Source: Nitriliruptoraceae bacterium (GTDB lineage: Bacteria; Actinomycetota; Nitriliruptoria; Nitriliruptorales; Nitriliruptoraceae). Taken from it: 20,762 bases of DNA. Below, in pieces: positions 15,737 to 20,762 of the stretch. The notes beneath the pieces are model-generated. The model saw only the letters and a list, made by a program, of their open reading frames with translations, was not told the DNA's origin and did no database searches. Position 1 is the stretch's first letter. Every line of letters starts with the position of its first letter. The stretch is taken from contig SKTG01000172.1 in the NCBI GenBank assembly GCA_007118045.1, forward strand, positions 1 to 20,762, given 5' to 3'. The translations under genes were made by a program, and so were the position numbers.

Positions 15737-16960
15737 TCACCGGGCGTGGACCTGGACGAGCTGTCCGATGTCGTCGAGCATCCCTCGCAGGGTGTCGTAG
15801 TCGGGGTGTCGCAGCCGTGCCCAGGCGTTGGCGAGGTAGCCGGCCTCGATGGGTTGGGTCGGCGTTCCCGGCTCGGGGAAGTGGGCATCGAGGACCCACT
15901 CGCCGTACCGGGCCTGCGCCTCGTCGACCCCGGAGTAGCCGGAGATGTGCCCGTCGCGATCGGGTCGCAGAGCGACGATCCCGGTGGCGTAGGCCCGGCT
16001 GGGACGCTGATCGGTCCCGCCGTGGACGATCGCGTCCGCCCAGGCGCGGTAGATGTCCATCTCGTTGCCGGCGGCGTAGAGGTCCCAGGCACGGACCCCG
16101 GGGGGCCGGCAGCCGATCTCGCTGAAGCGCAACCCCTTCGGTCCGAAGAACCACTCCATGTGGGTGGCGGCCGTGCCGATGCCGAGCGCGGACACGACCC
16201 GCTGCCCGAGCTCGCGCAGCTCCGCGTAATCCGGCGCGGTCTCCACCCGGTTGGTGGCGACGAACTGCGGCGAGATCCAGCGCGTGCGCATCGCCTCGAG
16301 CACGTTCGGGTAGTAGTGGGAGACGAAGTCGTACGTGATGCGATCGTCGACGGTGATCGTGTCGTAGAAGCCTTCGTGGCCCTCCACGAACTCCTCGACC
16401 GCGATGGAGTCTGTGCCTTCGGCGCCGAAGGTCGCGAGCGCTCGGTCGAGCTCGTCGCGGCTGGCCACCCGCACGGTGCCGGAGGCTCCGGCGCCGGCCC
16501 GCGGTTTGACGATCAGCGGGTAGCCGACCTCGTCGGCGAAGGCGTGGGCCTGAGCGGCGCTGTCCACGGCAGCCGAGGCCGCCGTCGGCACCCCAGCCTC
16601 ACGGAGCACCTGCTTCATCGACGGCTTGTCCCGACACAACCAGGTCGCGTGCACCGACGTGCCCGGTATCGAGCAGGCCTCGCGGACCTGCGCGGCTGGG
16701 AGGGTGTGCGATTCGATGGTGGCTTCCAGCCGATCGACCCAGAACTGGTCCTGGATGCGTCGCACGGCGTCCGTCATGGCGCCGACGTCGGTGACCGACG
16801 ACACCACCTCGTGGTGGTGGAGCCAGTCGCGCAGGTCCGGGTCGAAGGCATCGTGGTGGTACTCGCCGATGCCGATGACCGTCGCACCGGCCTCGACGAG
16901 GCCACGGACGAACTCCCGCTGGTTGGCGGGGAAGAACGGTTCGACGAAGATGACGTTCAT
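15737..16960 (-). CDS. ATP-grasp carboxylate-amine ligase A
   Basis: 407 residues. Order: a pre-ATP-grasp alpha/beta domain starting MNVIFVEPFFPANQREFV, then the ATP-grasp fold with YPLIVKPRAGAGASGT (Lys152 and glycine loop), SIAVEEFVEGHEGFYDTIT for adenine contacts, and FSEIGCRPPGVRAWD with Glu281 and Arg285 for magnesium and phosphate. Such enzymes activate a carboxylate as acyl phosphate and join it to an amine or thiol. It aligns along its whole length with ligase B, with the lysine at the same residue number and shared WISP, THMEW and VHG motifs. It leads the minus-strand operon (gap of 67 bases to the S51 gene). No clear ribosome site precedes ATG 16960, so a leaderless transcript is possible. 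Substrates unknown. Confidence 0.88.
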   Translation of the reverse strand: MNVIFVEPFFPANQREFVRGLVEAGATVIGIGEYHHDAFDPDLRDWLHHHEVVSSVTDVGAMTDAVRRIQDQFWVDRLEATIESHTLPAAQVREACSIPGTSVHATWLCRDKPSMKQVLREAGVPTAASAAVDSAAQAHAFADEVGYPLIVKPRAGAGASGTVRVASRDELDRALATFGAEGTDSIAVEEFVEGHEGFYDTITVDDRITYDFVSHYYPNVLEAMRTRWISPQFVATNRVETAPDYAELRELGQRVVSALGIGTAATHMEWFFGPKGLRFSEIGCRPPGVRAWDLYAAGNEMDIYRAWADAIVHGGTDQRPSRAYATGIVALRPDRDGHISGYSGVDEAQARYGEWVLDAHFPEPGTPTQPIEAGYLANAWARLRHPDYDTLRGMLDDIGQLVQVHAR

Positions 16961-16995
16961 GTGCGGATGGTAACCGCCGCCACCGCGGCGCCGGG

Positions 16996-17013
16996 GCGGA
17001 CCGAGCGGTCCGC
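16996..17013. promoter_or_regulatory. Palindrome in the divergent ATP-grasp promoter region
   Basis: GCGGACC-GAGC-GGTCCGC has perfect 7-base arms. It sits in the 87-base gap between the two divergent ligase starts, where one regulator could control both directions. Confidence 0.45.
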
Positions 17014-17047
17014 GACCCGCGTGGCCACGACCGAGGAAGGCCGAGCT

Positions 17048-18265
17048 GTGTCCGTGCTGTTCATCTCCCCTGGCTACCCCGACGAGATGGCCCTGTTCGC
17101 TCGCGCGCTCGCCGACACCGGAACGAGCGTGATCGGGCTGGGCGACCAACCGTGGGATGCGCTGCCGGGACCCGTCAGGTCCGGCCTCGCCCATCACGTG
17201 CACGTCGGCCGCCTGGACGACGAGGGGGCCGTGCTCGAGGCGGTCCGAGGGCTGGCGGCACAGGTGACGATCGACCGCGTGGAGTGCCTCTGGGAGCCCT
17301 ACCTGCTCCTGGCCGCCCGCATCCGGGAGGCCCTGGGCCTACCCGGCATGAGCGTGGAGCGGACGCTGCCGTTCCGGGACAAGGAGCTCATGAAGCGCAC
17401 GCTGGACGCCGCAGGCATCCGCACCCCCTGGCACACCGCCACCCACACCGTGGCCGGCGTGTACGAGGCGGCCGAGCGGATCGGCTTCCCGCTGATCGTC
17501 AAGCCGATCTCCGGCGCCGGCTCGGCCGACACCCACCGGGTCGAGACCCGTGAGGAGCTCGATCGGGCGGTCGACCTCGTCCGCCACGTGACGGAGGTCA
17601 GCGTCGAGGAGTTCATCGAGGCCGAGGAGTTCACCTACGACACCGTCTGCGCCGGCCGCGAGGTGCTCTTCGAGAACGTGTGCTGGTACCGCCCGCGCCC
17701 GCTCGTGACGATGCAGAACGAGTGGATCAGCCCGGTGACGGTGGCGTTGCGCGACCTCGACCGCCCGGAGCTCGCCGCCGGTCGCGAGATGGGACGGGCG
17801 GTGTTGGCCGCGCTGGGTTTCGAGGCCGGGTTCACCCACATGGAGTGGTACCGCAAGGCGGACGGCGAGGTGGTGTTCGGCGAGATCGGAGCCCGCTCCC
17901 CCGGTGGGCGCACGGTCGACGTCATGAACTACGCCACGGACGGCGACCTGTTCGCCGGCTGGGCCCACGCGGTCGTGCACGGGCGCCTGCCACAGCCGCT
18001 CGAGCGTCGCTACAACGCGGCGAGCATCTTCAAGCGTGCACGCGGCACGGGCCACATCACGGGCGTTGAGGGGCTCTCACAGCTGCTCGACGACCACGGA
18101 GAGCACGTCGCCGCGGTCGAACTGCTGCCGGTCGGTGCCCCGCGGCGGGACTGGCGGCAGACCCTGATCGGAGACGGCATGATCGTCGTCCGGCACCCGG
18201 ACCTGGAGACCACGCTGCGGATCGCGGACCGGGCGGCTTCGCAGGTCACGTTGCACGCCGGCTGA
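17048..18265 (+). CDS. ATP-grasp carboxylate-amine ligase B (paralogue of ligase A)
   Basis: 405 residues, start GTG 17048 with AGGAAGG seven bases upstream. The pre-ATP-grasp domain begins VSVLFISPGYPDEMALFARA. The ATP-grasp motifs are FPLIVKPISGAGSADT with Lys152, VEEFIEAEEFTYDTVC, and FGEIGARSPGGRTVD with Glu279. THMEW, ISPVTV and HAVVHGRLP are shared with ligase A, so the two arose by duplication or belong to one subfamily and probably act on related substrates in one pathway. The C-terminal part (YNAASIFKRARGTGHITG onward) differs most and may set specificity. It is divergent from ligase A and convergent with ligase C. The frame is open far upstream, but only the part from 17048 has homology. 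Confidence 0.88.
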   Translation: MSVLFISPGYPDEMALFARALADTGTSVIGLGDQPWDALPGPVRSGLAHHVHVGRLDDEGAVLEAVRGLAAQVTIDRVECLWEPYLLLAARIREALGLPGMSVERTLPFRDKELMKRTLDAAGIRTPWHTATHTVAGVYEAAERIGFPLIVKPISGAGSADTHRVETREELDRAVDLVRHVTEVSVEEFIEAEEFTYDTVCAGREVLFENVCWYRPRPLVTMQNEWISPVTVALRDLDRPELAAGREMGRAVLAALGFEAGFTHMEWYRKADGEVVFGEIGARSPGGRTVDVMNYATDGDLFAGWAHAVVHGRLPQPLERRYNAASIFKRARGTGHITGVEGLSQLLDDHGEHVAAVELLPVGAPRRDWRQTLIGDGMIVVRHPDLETTLRIADRAASQVTLHAG

Positions 18266-18357
18266 CGCCGCTGCCTCCCACACCGGTGGCGGCTCGAGGG
18301 TCGCGCGACTCGCCGGATGCACACCAGCGCGGGGAACACCCCTCTGTGGAACGCCGG

Positions 18358-19602
18358 TCAGCCGCGCGGCTGCGTCAACGGCTGGTCCTCGAGCCAGGCC
18401 CCGAGCAGGCCCCGGTAGTGGGCCACGAACTTCTCGTGCTCGTGCTCGGGGAAGGTGGTCCGGACGGTTTCGACGAGCAGGTCGTCGAACCAGCGATCGG
18501 CGATCAGTTCCGCCGTCACCTCGTCGAGGTGGCCGAGGTGCTCCGCGCAGAACTCCTCGTAGACCTGCTGGTCGAAGTACTCGTCGGCGAGCTCCGCGCA
18601 CGCCGCCAACCGGTCCTCGTAGGACCGTTCCTCGTCGGCGGCCTCGAACCAGCGCATCGGGTCGAGGTTGATGCGCATCGGCCGGCGCGTCGTGGTGCAG
18701 AAGACCGCCCACCGCAGCAGGGCCTTCATCGCCCACGGGAAGTAGTAGTGCAGGCTGGTCAGCGACACGTCCGGGCACGCGTTGGCGTAGTCGATGGGGT
18801 GGACCTGGTCGCCGGTCACCAGGGTCTCGCAGGAGTTGAACTCCCAGCGGAAGAAGGCGTTGACGATGCGCCCGATCCTGGTGACCTCCTGGCCGACCTG
18901 GGCGGTGAGGAAATCGTGGGAGACCTGGTAGCGGTCGTGCTGGGGGCGATCGGGCTCGAAGCGCATGACCATCGTGTCGCCGCCGATCGAGAGGCTGCGC
19001 ACGAACACGTCGAAGTCGACGGCGGCCTGCAGGTGCATGATCCGTTGACCCGACTCGTCGTAGCAGCGCCGCAGCTCGTCGGGGTCGTCGATGCGGCTGA
19101 CACCGACCCAGGCACCACCGTCGAACGGTTTCATGAACAGCGGGTAGCCGATCCTGCCGGCGACCTCCTCCAGGTCGAACGGCTGGTTGTACCGGTCGGC
19201 CGTGTAGGCGAACCGCGCGTCCTCCGGTGGGCTCTTCTGCGGCAGCAGCCACGTCTCCGGCACCCGCAGCCCGAGCCGCATCATGGCGCAGTAGGCCGCG
19301 TGCTTCTCCATCGACTGGAAGGTGAACGGGTTGTTCATGAGGTAGACGCCGTCCATCAGCGCCACCTTCTTCAGCCACTCGCGCGGGACGTAGTACCAGT
19401 GCGCGAGCCGGTCGACGACCAGGTCGTAGCGGGGTTTGGCGCGCAGGTCGAACGGTTCGATCGTGATCCGTTCGGTCTCGTAGCGGTGGGTCTCGCCGCC
19501 GTGCTCGATCCGCAGGTCGAGCCGTCGGACGAGCTCCTCGAAGGTCCGGGACCAGTCCTCCTCCATCCCGAGGAGGAGCCCGATCAAGTGCTTGGTGGCC
19601 AT
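18358..19602 (-). CDS. ATP-grasp family protein C
   Basis: 414 residues, start ATG 19602 with CGGGAG six bases upstream. It is not a close relative of ligases A and B. The N-terminal region (RYETERITIEPFDLRAKPRY, then DLVVDRLAHWYYVPREW) resembles the pre-grasp domain of RimK/GshB-like enzymes. ATP-binding features are YPLFMKPFDGGAWVGVSRID with Lys158, and VHPIDYANACPDVSL, where Asp271 and Asn274 fit the metal ligands. The segment LTSLHYYFPWAMKALLRWAV is a distinctive conserved-looking block. An acidic, helical C-terminal tail of about 100 residues follows (EDRLAACAELADEYF and on). Its 3' end faces ligase B across 92 bases, so it needs its own promoter, in the gap shared with the coiled-coil gene. 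Confidence 0.85.
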   Translation of the reverse strand: MATKHLIGLLLGMEEDWSRTFEELVRRLDLRIEHGGETHRYETERITIEPFDLRAKPRYDLVVDRLAHWYYVPREWLKKVALMDGVYLMNNPFTFQSMEKHAAYCAMMRLGLRVPETWLLPQKSPPEDARFAYTADRYNQPFDLEEVAGRIGYPLFMKPFDGGAWVGVSRIDDPDELRRCYDESGQRIMHLQAAVDFDVFVRSLSIGGDTMVMRFEPDRPQHDRYQVSHDFLTAQVGQEVTRIGRIVNAFFRWEFNSCETLVTGDQVHPIDYANACPDVSLTSLHYYFPWAMKALLRWAVFCTTTRRPMRINLDPMRWFEAADEERSYEDRLAACAELADEYFDQQVYEEFCAEHLGHLDEVTAELIADRWFDDLLVETVRTTFPEHEHEKFVAHYRGLLGAWLEDQPLTQPRG

Positions 19603-19619
19603 GGATCGCTCCCGTCGAG

Positions 19620-19640
19620 CTGGTAGTCGTCTCTTACCAG
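19620..19640. promoter_or_regulatory. Inverted repeat before ATP-grasp gene C
   Basis: CTGGTA and TACCAG are perfect 6-base arms with a 9-base spacer, 18 bases upstream of the ligase C start. The position suits an operator or a leader element; no known factor is recognised. Confidence 0.3.
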
Positions 19641-19684
19641 ATGCTCCGGGCGAGCGCAGCGCTCACCGGGTCCGCCCCTCAAGT

Positions 19685-19736
19685 CGTGGCCGGTCGTGAC
19701 CGAGGGAGAGGAAGACCGGCGGGCGGACCGGCCACG
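19685..19736. promoter_or_regulatory. Long-spaced 11-bp inverted repeat before the coiled-coil gene
   Basis: CGTGGCCGGTC (19685-19695) and GACCGGCCACG (19726-19736) are perfectly complementary with a 30-base spacer, ending 20 bases before the GTG start. It may fold as an RNA leader. I looked for a c-di-AMP (ydaO) riboswitch, known upstream of actinobacterial wall hydrolases, and did not find its conserved sequence. Confidence 0.35.
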
Positions 19737-19756
19737 CGCACGGCCTGGGGGAAACG

Positions 19757-20762
19757 GTGGCACTCGTCGGCCACGGTGGGCGGCGACGGCGAGCGCTTGC
19801 CCTGGCGTCCGTCTCCCTGGTCCTCACGGCTCTGCTGACCCCCACGGTCGCGGCCGCGGACCCACCGTCGAGCGCCGAGGTCGAGGCGAGGGTCGAGGAC
19901 GCCGGCGAGCACCGCGAGGAGCTGGAGCGCGAGCTCGTGGGGGCGGCCGATGACGTCGAGGCGGCGGAGGTCGAGCTGGCCCGCATCGGCGCACGGCTCG
20001 AGGACGCCCGGGCGCGTCTGCACCAGGCCGAGGGCCAGGTCGTACTGGCGACCACCGCGTTGGAGGAGGCTGAGACCGAGCGTGACGACGGGGCCGTAGC
20101 GCACGAGGACGCCGCGCAGCTGCTCGCGACGCTCGAGGCGGAGCTCGAGGTCGAGGCCGCGCTCCTCGAGGAGCAGGTCGTGCACACGTTCAAGTTCGGC
20201 TCGTCCGGTGCCCGCCACGGCGAGCTGGTCATCGAGGCCGTGCAGGGAGTGAACGACCCGAGCGCGTTCGCGGCCGTGCTACGCGACCTGCAGGTGATCC
20301 TCGAACGACAGGACGAGACCGTCGAGACGGTCGCAGGCTTGCGCGAGGAGCGCGACGAGCAGGCCGAGGACACGGCACGGGCGCGCGGCATCGCCATGCA
20401 GACCTCGCTGGACGCGACCGCAACCCTGGAGGTGGTCGAGGCGCTGCGCGACGTCGCGGCCGGGGTGGCCGCGGAGATCGAGACCGACGTGCGCCGCCAA
20501 CGCGAACTGCTCGACTCCCTGGAGCTGACCGAGTCGGAGGCCGCACAGCTGGTCGAGCGTGCCTCGGCGCGCGAGGTCGAGCTCGAGGAGCAGCTGGAGC
20601 GGACCCGGGAGCGCGAGCGCCGCGAGGAAGAGGAGCGGCGTCGGGCCGAGCAAGCCGCGCGCGAGCGGGCCGAGGAAGCGGCGCGCCAGCGGGCCGAGGA
20701 GGCACAGCGGCGGGCCGAGGAGGCCGCACAGCGCGCGGCCGACGAAACCGCCCAGCAGGAGG
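19757..20762 (+). CDS. Secreted coiled-coil protein, peptidoglycan-hydrolase N-terminal type (3' end outside)
   Basis: 335 residues are visible; the frame runs off the window. GTG 19757 has GGGGGAAA upstream. Residues 9-34 are a signal peptide: RRRR, a hydrophobic core ALALASVSLVLTALLT, and a cleavage site after VAAA before Asp35. Long coiled coils follow (about 36-125 and 165-335), split by VVHTFKFGSSGARHGELVIE and a VNDPSAFAAVLRDLQVILE segment. That layout matches the N-terminal domain of CwlO/RipA/PcsB-like proteins, which hold and regulate wall hydrolases at the membrane. The end is a run of RAEEA-type charged repeats. A C-terminal NlpC/P60, peptidase M23 or transglycosylase domain is expected downstream but cannot be seen. 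Divergent from ATP-grasp gene C. Confidence 0.85.
   Translation, partial: MALVGHGGRRRRALALASVSLVLTALLTPTVAAADPPSSAEVEARVEDAGEHREELERELVGAADDVEAAEVELARIGARLEDARARLHQAEGQVVLATTALEEAETERDDGAVAHEDAAQLLATLEAELEVEAALLEEQVVHTFKFGSSGARHGELVIEAVQGVNDPSAFAAVLRDLQVILERQDETVETVAGLREERDEQAEDTARARGIAMQTSLDATATLEVVEALRDVAAGVAAEIETDVRRQRELLDSLELTESEAAQLVERASAREVELEEQLERTRERERREEEERRRAEQAARERAEEAARQRAEEAQRRAEEAAQRAADETAQQE

Noticed and set aside
15356..18265. A 969-codon open frame on the plus strand
   Set aside because: Only the part from 17048 shows ATP-grasp homology; the rest is antisense to the S51 and ligase A genes and is a high-GC shadow.
18267..18293. Possible bidirectional terminator between ligases B and C (GCCGC...GCGGC with CACCGGTG inside)
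   Set aside because: The stem is only five pairs with a large loop, and alternative pairings compete; too weak to annotate.

Overview
The window is very GC-rich and densely coded, with frequent GTG starts and G/C at most third codon positions. An intact CGAAC-N4-GTTCG LexA box in front of a DUF222/13E12-type gene and the overall protein style point to Actinomycetota. An NDQ-type (sodium-pump class) rhodopsin suggests a saline or alkaline, sunlit habitat. A deep actinobacterial lineage such as Nitriliruptoria is a guess that was not tested. No rRNA, tRNA, CRISPR array, insertion sequence or prophage gene was seen.

Left part (1-5100): the 3' end of gnd (6-phosphogluconate dehydrogenase) is followed closely by larE and larB. 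Convergent to them is an unsplit larC. Together larB, larE and larC make the nickel-pincer nucleotide cofactor, but no LarA-type racemase lies in the window. A divergent single-gene unit then encodes a retinal light-driven pump with the N-D-Q motif of sodium-pumping rhodopsins, closed by a hairpin terminator.

Middle (5100-12000): a decayed DUF222 gene keeps an apparently intact LexA-controlled promoter, followed by tandem repeats. Then come an SRPBCC-like gene divergent from an hsp20, an unrecognised Rossmann-like protein whose 3' end looks frameshifted, a zinc-ribbon small protein and an HNH nuclease. Short near-perfect tandem duplications sit at the larE/larB junction and at the end of hsp20.

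Right part (12000-19600): the most distinctive locus. On the minus strand an ATP-grasp ligase, a cyanophycinase-like (S51) hydrolase and two esterase-D-like hydrolases run in one direction, followed by a MEDS sensory protein. A second ATP-grasp ligase, clearly paralogous to the first, is divergent from it, and a third, different ATP-grasp protein lies convergent beside it. This set of three ligases and three hydrolases looks like an uncharacterised pathway making and processing an amide- or ester-linked small molecule or short peptide. The window ends inside a secreted coiled-coil protein of the kind found at the N-terminus of peptidoglycan-hydrolase partners.
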